From Gnetum montanum (taxonomy: Eukaryota > Streptophyta > Gnetopsida > Gnetales > Gnetaceae): a stretch of 64,000 nt of DNA. Location of the stretch: contig MNCI01028408.1 in assembly GCA_015680685.1 (NCBI GenBank), positions 1 to 64,000 of the forward strand. The letters are read 5' to 3'. The stretch's first letter is position 1. Every line of letters starts with the position of its first letter. The translations under genes were made by a program, and so were the position numbers. Shown here piece after piece: positions 13,103-23,790 of the stretch. Under the pieces are notes generated by a model, which ran no database searches, was not told the origin of the DNA, and saw only the letters and a program-made list of their open reading frames with translations.

Positions 13103-14340
13103 ATGGAGGGATCATCTTATAGCAAACCACTAATATTTGATGAGATTAACTTCACATATAAGAAGGTAAAAAGGAATAATTTCTTGAATCTATGGAATTT
13201 AAAATATGGTAATCCATCCTAGAAGGATACACTCAACCCATTGAAAACACAATAGGAACTAAACTACCAAGAGATAAGTGGTGTGATAAACATAAAAAAA
13301 TTTATGTTTGATTTAAAAGCTAAAAATTGTCTTTAATATGCTTTTAATAAACTTGAATTTAATAGAATAGCTAGGTGAAAAACTACCAAAGAAATTTGGA
13401 AAATTCTAGAATCCACTTACAAGGTAACCTTATGAGTTAAACAATCCAAACTCCTACTTTTGCAAAGTGAATATGATAAATTAAAAATGAGGGAAAAGAA
13501 TTAAAGATTATTTCTCTAGGAGCAATGACATAGTAGTTGCTATTAAAGGAATAGGAAAAAGCTTATCTAAAAGTAATATTATCATCAAAATGATTAGAAC
13601 TCTATAGTTTGAACTTAGACCAAAAATTACTATCATGGAAAAATTAGATATTTCTTTCCACTTAAATTTGAAGAATTATAAAGTGAACTTATAACATATG
13701 AGATGAATCTCATAAGTGAATGTGCTATCAAGGAAAAACCTATTACACTTAAAAGCTCAATAAAAGACAAAGGACCATATGACCATGAAGAAAATAGTGA
13801 TGATGAACTAGCTCTTTTTTCAAAAAGAGTAAAGAGATTTTTAGCATGAAAAGAAAAAAGCCTCAATGAATCCAACAAGAAAGCTAAGAAAAGAGGTAAG
13901 CAATTTAAAGATTAAAGTTTTGATGCTTCTTTCATAGAATGTTGGCATGTGGTGGAAGAGGTTATGTGGCCTCTAAATATTTTAGTGCTAATAGGTTACA
14001 GAAGAGGGATCCTATCAAAGAGGAAATAAAAATAATAACCATCTATAAAAGTTGGGATGATCAACTTAGTGAAGAGGGAACAAATGATACTTCAAATGGA
14101 TCACATCTTCTCTACATGGCCATGGCACATAAAGAACCAGTCAATGAACAAATCAATGATGAATCTAAAGGTACTAGTGAAAAAAAGGTATGATATTCTT
14201 TGTAATGGAATACTTGCTTTTCAAAATTCATGTATTAACATGAAAAAGGTTTTTCATGTCAAAGAGATGGAATTAGCTCCACTAAATATTGAATATGCAA
14301 CTCTTGAAAATGAAAAGTTAGACCTTAAGGTTGAGGCTTA
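13103..14340 (+). pseudogene. copia-1 gag remnant
   Basis: The first ATG after the primer site opens a gag-like frame ('KPLIFDEINFTYKKVKRNNF...') that is repeatedly interrupted by stops. Further on come the conserved stretch like 'TTKEIWKILESTYK', a Lys/Asp/Glu-rich tail, and at about 13,939-13,985 a zinc-knuckle-like 'CGGRGYVASKY', where the His and last Cys of a CCHC box have become Tyr. It would have formed the virus-like particle. Stops and frameshifts make it non-functional. The open frames at 13,939-14,193 and 14,057-14,341 are parts of it in different frames. Confidence 0.8.
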
Positions 14341-14651
14341 AAAACCAACCCTATCTTTTAAGAAAATTAATAAGGAACTTTCAAGGGAAAAACTCACCAA
14401 TGAGGAATTCACTAAAGAAAAGGAGATCCCATAAGTTATCCAAAGACAAGGAAGAAATCCAAGTAATAAAGGAAATTATGACATCTTATTCCTAGATGTC
14501 GATGAAATATGATTGTTCCTTGAATAAAAATATTGCATGGTGTGGAAATAACTCAATCGCCTATATAACTTATAAAATAATGAGAAATGAACATGAGATT
14601 GAGTGGAAAAATAAAATAATAGAAATTTTTATTAATGTTTGGTTGGTACCT

Positions 14652-14976
14652 TGTAACACCCTCTAGGTTATCTTCTTGTGACACTTAAGAATTTAGAGAC
14701 AATCAAACAATGCCACCATGGTTAGGTTGTCTAGCAAAAGGGGTGATCAATCCCTTCTTGTCTAACTTCACCTGACTCTCATCACTTACTAATCTTGGCT
14801 TCATAACTCCATGTTGATAAGACCTCTAAGCCTAGCCTTAAATGCCATAGGTCAAATCCATTCCCAAGGGGTACCATGAATAGTCGTAACTCCTCATAAT
14901 GAGGCACCCCTTCTTCCAAAGTCTAATTACATGGTTATAGTACAATTTTGCCCTTAACATGGAATGGGACATTACA
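14652..14976. mobile_element. Short TG...CA insertion, solo-LTR-like, inside copia-1
   Basis: The 325 bases start TGTAACACCC and end GACATTACA. They are clearly less AT-rich than the flanking copia-1 sequence and interrupt the region between the two zinc-knuckle parts of gag. Read on the minus strand the block starts TGTAATGTCCC and ends GGGTGTTACA, a typical Ty3-gypsy LTR pattern. No flanking duplication was found, so the true borders may lie elsewhere between about 14,560 and 14,990. Confidence 0.5.
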
Positions 14977-15019
14977 ATAATCATTCCTACATCAAAACAT
15001 CCAATTTTCAACATTTAAT

Positions 15020-15735
15020 AAGAAAATGATTTGCTTTTACTATGGACAATTTGGACATATTTAGTCTCATTTTTATTTATGGTTAAAACAGTATACTTGA
15101 TCTCTTTGAAAAAATCCCAATAAAGGTATCTTAAAGGAAAGGAAGTTTTGGAGACTTAAGAAGAAGAAGTCTAAGAAAGGAATTTTTTCTAAATTTTCTC
15201 TCTCTACCCTTAAAAGAACCACCTTATATATTGATAGTGGATGGTCTAGACATATGATAAATGACATATTTCAATTCACAAAATTTCTAGAACAAAACTA
15301 TGGGATAGTTATATTTGAAGATGATGCAAAAGCACAAATTAAAGGTATTGGTACTATTTTAGGTAAGAATAAACTTCTTATTAAACAAGTATTCTATGTT
15401 AAAGGACTCAAATATAATCTTCTTAATGTAAGTTAGCTTTGTGATTCAAACTTTGATGTTATCTTCTCCAAAGATTCATGTAACACAAGAGACTCTTATT
15501 GTAGAAAAATCATTATAGAAGGTAATAGAAAAGAAAATGTTTATACTACCATTTTAATAGATACTTCTTATCTTGATTCCAAGCGTTTGATTAGTAATAC
15601 AAGTGATGTTCATACATGGCACAAAAAATTGTGTCACATAAACATAGACATTCTTAGAATCCTTGAATCTAAATATGTGGTTCAAGAATTGTCCAAACTA
15701 AAGGATTTCTCCATGAACACATGTGATGCTTGACA
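15020..15735 (+). pseudogene. copia-1 second zinc knuckle and protease remnant
   Basis: At about 15,025-15,060 a knuckle-like 'CFYYGQFGH' is followed by a basic linker. At 15,230 'YIDSGWSRHM' matches the copia aspartic-protease signature (Y.DSG.S.HM, catalytic D-S-G retained). It continues with 'IKGIGTI', 'KQVFYVKGLKYNLLNVS', then 'LCD' and the pre-integrase 'NVYT' block with 'WHKKLCH' near 15,620. Stops occur at about 15,434 and later. The protease would have cut the Gag-Pol polyprotein. Confidence 0.88.
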
Positions 15736-16660
15736 GAAAGAAAACAAATAAGGGTAACATTTGGTAAGAAAAATTTCATCTCTATCTTATGTCCCTTAAA
15801 TTTTCTTCATATGGACTTGGTTGGTCCTTCACAAAGATTTATCTTAGGAGAAAAAAGATATTATCTTACCATTATAGATGAATTTTCTCATTTCACATGG
15901 GTTGCATTATTATATTATAAACATGAGGCTTTTGAACATTTTGTGAGAATTTGTAATTAGTTGAAAAAAAAAGAAAGGATATGCTATCAAAATGATCATA
16001 AGTGACAATTGAGAATTTCAAAAATGCTAAATTTGAATAATACTATCAAATGAATGGAATTTATCATCAATTCTCTACTCCCAGGACTTCTCAACAAGAT
16101 GGAGTGGTAAGCCAAACAAATAGGATTTTGAATAAAATGAGTAGAACCATCCTAAATGATAAAAATATTCCATATCATTTTGGATTGAGGCCACCAATAC
16201 AACTTGCTACATCTCCAATAGAGTTTCAGTAAGAAGATTCATCACCAAAACCTCATATGAGTGTTGGATTGGCAAAAAAACATTTAGTGAATTGCTTTTA
16301 TGTTTTTGTTGAAAAATGTTTTATTTTAAATGAAAATTATGCCTTGAGAAAATCTAACCCCAAAATTGATGAAGGTATTTTCTTGGGATACTTTATAATT
16401 AGTAAGGCATATAGAGTGTTTAACAAAAGAACTAACATTGTAGAGAAAACTATATATGTGAAAGTAGATGATAGTGATGATTTTTTTCCAACCATACAAG
16501 TTGATGATGAGGAGGTTCCTATTCAAAAAAATTCTAGCATAGCCCAAGCAACAATACAAAAAGAACCTAAAATTAAAAATGAACATGAAGATGATACTAA
16601 AGTTCAAAATAAAATTTCTAGACTAAGAAGATCACACTTACTCAATGATGTGATTGGATA
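15736..16660 (+). pseudogene. copia-1 integrase remnant
   Basis: The core begins with 'LHMDLVGPSQ' (first catalytic Asp), 'YYLTIIDEFSHFTWVALL' and, after a frameshift, 'GIYHQFSTPRTSQQDGVV' with the Q-Q-(N/D)-G-V motif. The third catalytic acidic region is altered. The open frame at 16,257-16,661 follows with 'FLGYFIISKAYRVFNKRT', the 'F.GY...KAYRV(F/Y)N' motif at the end of copia integrases. Several stops and frame changes make it inactive. Confidence 0.88.
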
Positions 16661-16739
16661 ATTGGAAGATGGATAAAAACTAGGAGTAAAGTAAAATATG
16701 TGTATGGATATATTCTACTTATATTTCATAAATTAAGCC

Positions 16740-17460
16740 TAAAAACCCTAGTAAATCAAAAACTAGGGAAGGTTGGATTTCAGCTATACAAGAAGAGCTA
16801 AACCGATTTATTAGAAATGATATTTGGGAAGTTACTCCTAAAGCCAACAACAAAAAAATCATTGGAAAAAAATGGATGTTTAGGAATAAGACATAAAAAT
16901 GAAAAAATTATAAATATAGCAAAGCTTAGTTATTTACTAAAGGGTACAATCAATAAGATAATATTAATTTTGGTGAAACTTTTGTTCCTGTAGCAACATT
17001 TGAATTAATAAGACTTCATCTAGCCTATGTTGGCATCAAAAAAATCAAAATTTATCAAATGGATATCAAAAGTACCTTTTTAGATGGAACTATTCAAGAG
17101 GAAGTATATGTTAAGAAACCTAAAGGATTTATAGATCACATTCACCTAGATTATGTCTTTAAATTAAAAATGGCTATTTGTGGGCTCAAACAAGCTCTTA
17201 GAGCTTCAGATGAAAGACTTTCTCAACATCTTATGGTTAATGACTTTGAAAGCGAAAGAGGTAATGTGACCTTATTCCTAAAATGTGTTGAACTTATGTA
17301 AAAGGAATTTGAGATGAGCATGATTTGTAAACTAAACAACTACCTCAGACTTCAAGTTAGTCAAACCAAGGAATTAACTTTTATTTTCCAAAGGAAGTAC
17401 ACAAAAAACCTATTGCAAATGCTCAATCTAGCTAAAGTTAAGACTAAAAAAACATCAATT
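16740..17460 (+). pseudogene. copia-1 reverse transcriptase remnant lacking YVDD
   Basis: The N-terminal RT block is clear ('WISAIQEELNRF', 'NDIWEV', 'KKWMFRNK', 'ETFVPVA'). So are 'QMDIKSTFLDGTIQEEVYVK' (first catalytic Asp region) and 'VFKLKMAICGLKQALRA'. After 'FESERGNVTLFLK' the sequence jumps directly to a piece like 'KEFEMSMICKLNNYLRLQ'. The roughly 30 residues that should carry the catalytic Y-V-D-D box are missing at about 17,280. With upstream stops, this copy cannot polymerise. Confidence 0.9.
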
Positions 17461-18130
17461 ACTACACATTAAAAGCTTAGCAAAGATGAACAAGGTAAAC
17501 TAGTTGACCATAAACTCTATAAATGTATACTTAGTAGCATGCTTTATCTAACTACTAGTAGATTTGACATTGCTCTAAGTATTAGTATATGTACTAGATA
17601 TCAAGTTAATCCAAAAGAATAAAACTTAAAATTTGTAAAAAGGATTTTCCACTATCTAAAAGGTACTACTAATTGGGGACTTTAGTATGCAAAGGACTCC
17701 TTCCTTGATTTTGCTGAATATTATGATGCAGATTGGGTAGGATGTACAGGTGATCATCAAGGCCCAAGTGGTAGCTAGTTCTTCTTAAGGAAAATTCTTA
17801 TCTCATGAAAAACCAAGAATAAAAACTCAAAAGTCTTATCTATAGTAGAAGTAGAATATATTTCAATTATAAATTACTATGCATAAATTCTCTAGATGAA
17901 AGAAACACTCAAGGATTTAGGGATCAAATTAGACAACACACCTATTTTTGTTATAATAATAGTGCTATCAACATGACCAAAAATCCAATCCAATGCTCTC
18001 GAACTAAGCATATTAAAATTTAGCATTATTTCATAAGAGAACATACTCAACCTAGACATGTTAAATTAGAGTAAATTGGGATAGAAGAACAACATTTAGA
18101 TGCCTTTACCAATCCTTTTGATTAATGAAG
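17461..18130 (+). pseudogene. copia-1 RNase H remnant
   Basis: After 'LVDHKLYKCILSSMLYLT' come 'FDIALSISICTRYQ', 'RIFHYLKGTTNWGL' and, near 17,720, 'YDADWVGCTGDHQ', the copia RNase H core (Y.DADWAG). The match runs to about 18,120 ('KIQCSRTKHI' region). In-frame stops are scattered throughout. Confidence 0.88.
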
Positions 18131-18419
18131 ACTCACATTACTATGTAAAGAAATGGAGATAGGACCATGTCCTGTTAGGTAAGGAAGGTGTACCTCTTAC
18201 CATATTCTCTTTAGATAGGATAGTTTACATGTTCCCATAAAAAAAATAAAAAGAGGGGAAGAGCAAATATGTAGGGAAAATTTCACAAGGAAACTTCTTT
18301 TTGGATGATGTCAAAAAAGGGATGTAGTAAATTTTATGCTTATATATTTTTATATCTAAATTTTTCTTTGAAATATTAACCCATTGTTCAATTTTTGGGA
18401 ATCATCAAAAATAAAAGAA
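18131..18419 (+). other. copia-1 3' untranslated region
   Basis: A non-coding stretch between the RNase H remnant and the 3' LTR. It ends with the A/G-rich 'aaaaataaaagaa' directly before the LTR, which is a poor but positionally correct polypurine tract. A second purine run, 'aaaagaggggaagagc', lies at about 18,247. Confidence 0.6.
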
Positions 18420-19518
18420 TGTTGATCTTTTGGTGTGTCAAAACTTTCAAAAATGGAGAATTAGTCAGTGTGTATTATAAAGACTTTACAGGCCTAAGGA
18501 AGTTGAGCTCATGACATCAATGAGACCAAGTAGAGAACAAGAATGGATAATCTGAAATGATGGAGTTTTGATGAAGATGTGAGAAATCACAAGAAGTTTA
18601 AGAGAATGAAATATGTCCCAATCCAAGAGATGACATCTTTACTTAGGACTCTGGTTTCAAACAAGACATCTCTGCTGAGAACCCTAGATTCATACAAGAA
18701 ATCTCTCAAACCTAGAAGGCATCTCAATTATGGAAGGTTGGTCTCTAGCAAGACATCTCCTCGAAATATGAGACATCTTCCTGAAAGAAAAGACATCTTA
18801 TCATAAGACAAGATGTCTCCTACAAGACATTTTGGCTTCCTTGAAGATGTCTCATCCAAGATGTCTTGTGTTACAATAAGATGTCTTTGCTACAAGGTAG
18901 GAAAAATAGTGGGACATCTCAAGATTTGTAAAAGACATATCAACTAGATGTTTCTAGCTAGTGTAAGGAATCCAATGGGCAAATGGAGGAGGACAAGGCT
19001 ATAAAAGGAAAGTTAATCTTAAAGAATGTAGTAAGCCTTCATCAAGAAAATCTATCAAGTAATTGTATATATTTTTGAAGTTGAAGAACCTAAATTCGCT
19101 ATCATATGTTGCACTTTTGCTGTGTATCTCAAAGTAAGAAATTTAAAGTTTAATTCATTTATTCCTTGATTTAATTTTCTTGCTATAAGCTCTAAGGGGC
19201 TAGATGTTGTCTACCCTATGGTGGTGATGTGCTTCTTATTGGAAGACATTGTTTCTAAAGGTTTACACCTAGTTAGGACCTTGAGGAATTAAATGTGTAT
19301 TTGAGAGAAAACATCCCATGTAGAGCTATAAAGCTTTACTTCTAAAGTTATGGTGCCACTGAAATAAAATTTTAAAGGAAAAAAGTCTAGAGGTATATAC
19401 GAATTCTACCCTCTGATTATGGGTGAATCCAAATTGGGAAACCACATAATTTAGTTTTGCAAAGACTGAGTACTATTAACTTGAATTTATTCACCCTCCT
19501 CTAAGTTCTCAATCTTCA
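18420..19518 (+). repeat. copia-1 3' LTR
   Basis: 1,099 bases from TGTTGATC to TCTTCA, aligned with 12,044-13,046 and about 100 bases longer because of indels. It is followed directly by the AGATT target duplication. The 75-codon frame at 18,579-18,806 is an LTR by-product. Confidence 0.93.
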
Positions 19519-19523
19519 AGATT

Positions 19524-20089
19524 GACTTAAACTTATTTGAGAAATATGTCATTACTTTTGTCCAAAGATTCTTGAAACAAAGGAGGGTTATGAAAACATC
19601 ATTGGTTGTTTTGTATATGTGTAATCATATGAATTAGCTATATGAACCATACAATGAGCTACTTCTTATGCATCATCTAAGAACTCTTTTTGTTCATCTT
19701 TACATTACTATTAAATGACCATCAATGATTAGTGCATTTAAAGGTGTGAAAATGTCATAGTTTAAAAGTAAGAAGGTAGTGAAAATTGTAAATAAGGATA
19801 TCAAGCTAGCAAATATGAAAGAGGATATTTCCATCTAAATTGTGTGACAAGCTACCAAATTAAAATTAACTAGTGCATTCAAGCTCTTGACAAGTATAGA
19901 TTTAGAGCAATGAGAATTAAGTATGATGAGGAGCTTCTTTGATTAATGATAAAAATTCTTGTCACTATTTTGCATGACTATATTCTTCTTCCATATAGGA
20001 CTTCTACCGATAAGGCTTTTATACCTTCGTCTAAAATTAAGATTTGTGGGGAAGATGTCTAATTGTAGATTCTAGATTGAAAACATTCG
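19524..20089. other. AT-rich DNA right of copia-1
   Basis: This is the right flank of the copia-1 target. Fragments such as 'LYMNHTMSYFLCII' can be read, but stops are dense and I recognise nothing. It may be the decayed start of the coding remnants that follow. Confidence 0.35.
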
Positions 20090-23000
20090 ATTGAATCTAT
20101 AAATATTCTTCTTGATAGATATAATATTAAGATATTAATGAAGCATCTCTATAGATTTTATTGGGCCAAGTTGCTAAAGGCTAACATTCCAGTGTCTGTG
20201 ATCATGACAAATTATTATTCATAGAATTGGGGTCAAAGCATGAAATATGATCCCTCCTATGTGGAGATGTTGAGGCATGCTAGAAGCTACTTATATCAAA
20301 ATAATATTAGAGAATTATCTTCTAGTTGAATTTCAAAAGAACTAGAGCCAATTTATGATATCCTTATATTTACATTTAAGTAAGTTTCTTATGTTTGATT
20401 CCTAGAGTGCATTTTTTGATATATTACATATTAAATCATTAACATTTTTTGTATCAATTTTATTATATGTTGTTATTATACTGACATTCAAGGCTCTTCA
20501 AGAGAGAAATATTTTTCTCAAGTTTGATGATGTGCCCTTCAAGAAATGGAATGATATATTTACAATGTATTAAAATGGAACTTTACAATGATGCTCAATC
20601 ATTTTCTTTGAGGAAAATTTCAAGGAGAATAATCTTAAATATTTGAGCATCAATCTATTCCATCCAATATAAGATATCAAGTAACATAAAATTAAGATAT
20701 GTAGATGTGTTACTTAATAGGTAGATGTGTTTCAAGCATATCAAAGGATAAGTCATGATAATCAATAATTACTAGTATGATCAAATTGAAGCAAAAATGC
20801 AATCAAATGAAGTGCTCACATTCCTCAAAGCTTGCACTAATTTAATTCTTTGTTAGTAAAGAAATATCTATTAAGCAATGCAAAAACCTTAATGTAGATA
20901 ACATTTGTAACATATATTGAATTATTATTTATTATCATATTATATTTTTATTCTAATTATATTTGATAGCTCATTAATCTACACTATACTTTTAAACTAC
21001 ATATACAAAATTGACAATCATATGATCCTAAGCTTACTTGGAAATGTTAAGTTCACAAAAAGGGACTTAACAATCAAGCCTTATGTTTAGTCAATGTTGC
21101 ATGGGTCTTTGAAATCTCTTGATCCTATAAAGATTTTAAATACAATCATCCTACTAGTTGAAGGTGTTTTTTTGCTATAGGTTGAACTTGGAGTTCATGG
21201 ATCTTACATTGGTTAAATATAAGAAAGAATTCTCCACTATGAAGAAATCAGTAGTTTGCAATTTAGTTGATTTTGAGAATATTGTTGTTAAGGATTCTTT
21301 TTTATTTTAAAAAAATTTATTTGAGTTTGCACAAAGGAAAAATGCTATGTTCTCTAGGATAGTTATTAATATTGAAGATGAAAACCACCACTTATTTAAA
21401 AATTTTATTAAGGAATAGAAGGGCTATATATACAATAGCATATCATTTAAATATCGTAAGAATTATCACTACAAGAAGTAGAAAATGTATAGTTTCCTTT
21501 TTTCTTCATACAATAGATATTTTGAAGATCTGTGATGCATTTTAAGATGGTGAATGTGACATAAATAAGAAGAATATAGCTAATGTTGAGTCTGCTAGAG
21601 ATATCTTTTAGATGAATTTATTATAGATGACATCAAGTATAACTCTTGCAAGTCAACTTTATTTTGTAACAGGATATTGGATTGCATACTAATGAAGGAT
21701 GAAGCTATTAGCAATGGTATCTCTTACATAGTATCACTATTATGTTGTAGCAATCTATTAAAATCTTTACATTCACAAAATGACATAGGTATAATCATTA
21801 TTCATGATGATAATCTTCTCTGCTTTTTTTGGAATGAAAAAACAAAAAAATTGAATACAATATATGAGAATCATTACAATATAAATTTAGAAGAAAGACA
21901 ATATAGATCTATTCTAGATATTAAATATTCTTATAAGGATATCATAATATGTTTTAAAGATGGCTCTAGTGATATGGTAAGAAAGACTATTAGCATATTC
22001 TTTTCATAACATTTTTATTACTATTTTCTATCATAATTGTTTTTTACTAGTAACCTTAAAAGAATAACCAGGATACATATGTTTTGGATGAAGACAATCA
22101 CCATAATTAGGAGGAATAACCAAAATGAGATAAGGTTAGAAAACAATTTAGATATAGAAGTCATTTCTTTGAACTATTCTTATAGATGTTCTAGTAACAG
22201 TCTCTAATATATCTATTCACACTTGAAACATAGGATGATAACGATAAATAGAATGAATCATATAAATCTAATAAGGATGGACATAATGAATTTGATGATG
22301 AGGAGATTGAAAAAAATGAAGATTTGGTAAATATATATGGTCATTGAGATATTTTTGTTGGATATAGCTATGAATATAATAATTTAACATTATTATTAAT
22401 GTTCACTATTTCAACTAGGAAACACAAGAGACATCAACTTGATTTGAGACAACTGGTCAAAGTATAGCATGTAAAGGTTCTAGTAGTAAGTATAAGATAA
22501 CTAATCTTGCATTAAATGATTCTTATAATGATTCATTTTATTACCAACATATTTTATAAGCTTTTCTCATTTTATAGAGAAGAAGTGCACTTGCATTAAA
22601 GGTGCTAAACAAAGATAGTATTAAAGCCTTCAAGAAATTAAAACTAAAACATTGATATATTCTATGAAATAAATTTTCTAATTTGTAAGCTTATATTTAT
22701 TGATATACTCCATTGTATATAAAATTTACTTTAGATTCCAAACAATGAGAGTAAGAGTTTATTGAAAGGTCCAAATAAGAAAAGTATGATCTTGTACTTA
22801 TTATATCTTTATAACTATCATTTCAAAATGTATGTTATTCATTAAAAGGATTAAGTTGTATGACTATGATAGAGTAACTATCTCTCTATAGGCATTTCAT
22901 AATATAATGATCTTCATGTCAATTCATTTCATAAAAAACATTATATTGATATTAATCATAAATGTCTAACATGTTTGCTTTAATTAGATGCATCAAATAT

Positions 23001-23364
23001 ATAGGATGATCATGTTAATTTGAAGAGTTTAGATTCCATGTTAACTAATTTTTATAATTTGAATGAGTTAAAAGAAACACTTTGAAGAAGGAATGAGGGA
23101 GAGGTTGATGGTTTATAGGTTATGCCAAAATACTATAATAAAGTTCTGATTTCTATAAAAGATGATGTCATCATAGGAAAATATTTATCATGCTTGAGAC
23201 CAAAATAAGAGATAAAGAAAATAATATTTAGATATTATTTTTGAAAAATATAATAAATTCTAGAATTTCATTCACTGTATTATTTTTTTAATTCATCAAT
23301 ATTAGTTAAGTTGCATAGAAGATCTAAAGATGAAGATGGGGACTTAAAGCTAAGATAAAGTATC
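20090..23364 (+). pseudogene. Decayed coding region upstream of a Ulp1-type domain
   Basis: Plus-strand protein-like stretches recur, for example 'LMKHLYRFYWAKLLKANIPV' and 'YDPSYVEMLRHARSYLYQNN' near 20,140-20,310, and 'LEFMDLTLVKYKKEF' near 21,185. The longest open stretch is 21,677-22,009 (110 codons, no recognised domain). Near 23,170-23,220, 'GKYLSCLRPK.EIK' resembles the 'CL.P..WLND' entry region of Ulp1/SENP proteases and may join the next feature. AT-rich gaps between these pieces could be introns or decay. I cannot name the gene. A host Ulp1-like gene or a DNA transposon carrying a C48 protease are both possible. Confidence 0.4.
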
Positions 23365-23790
23365 TTGACATTGATTGATAAAGAGCATGTAAGATTTAGT
23401 ATATACCAAAAAATATTTTTTCTAGTAAATGTCAAGATTAGAAGAAGGGTGTATTATTGGGTGCTTATTATTGTTGATATGTTGGCAAGCTTAATTCTAA
23501 TCGTGGATCCTCTTAATAGTAATATTGAATGGAGCAAGAAAATTAAAATTGTTTAAAAGTGTCTTGTGAAGAAACATACTGTTTAAAACTCATAAGGCCA
23601 ATTTTATAGAGAACTATGGAAATATTTATTTTAAAGAAATATACTAAGGCAAAGAAATAAATATGAATGTGGTGTTTATGTTTTGCTTTATGTAATCTAG
23701 ATAATAATGAAAGGAAAAATGTCGTTTAGGATTTTAGATGTACCAATGTATAGAAGGAAAATATTATGTGATATTTTAAATATTTCTAAC
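23365..23790 (+). pseudogene. Ulp1/SENP-like C48 cysteine-protease domain remnant
   Basis: In one uninterrupted frame apart from nonsense codons I read 'YYWVLIIVDML' then 'VDPLNSN'. About 30 codons later come 'QRNKYECGVYVLLYV' (23,650-23,694) and 'DVPMYRRKILCDIL'. This is the C48 order: (H)WxL, Asp, then Q...CGVYVL with the nucleophilic Cys. The catalytic His just before Trp is Tyr here, and at least four stops lie between the halves, so it is inactive. Ulp1-type enzymes process SUMO or related modifiers, and such domains also occur as passengers in plant Mutator-like and CACTA elements. No transposase was recognised nearby. Confidence 0.72.

Larger units (their letters stand above)
12044..19518 (+). 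mobile_element. copia-1: full-length Ty1-copia retrotransposon (decayed)
   Basis: A 7.5-kb element with two LTRs, a tRNA-Met-type primer site and, in order, gag, protease, integrase, reverse transcriptase and RNase H remnants, which is the Ty1-copia order. It is flanked by a perfect 5-bp duplication AGATT (12,039-12,043 and 19,519-19,523), which fixes the borders. The 5' LTR starts TCTTGACC where the 3' LTR starts TGTTGATC, so the terminal TG has mutated on one side. Every coding domain has stops or frameshifts, and the LTRs differ at many sites: it is an old, dead insertion. The paired zinc-knuckle gag and protease style resemble SIRE/Oryco-type copia lineages, but lineage placement is tentative. 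Confidence 0.93.

Noticed and set aside
13933-14341. Two overlapping open frames as a small host gene
   Set aside because: The zinc-knuckle-like motif and position after the primer site show they are parts of copia-1 gag in two frames.
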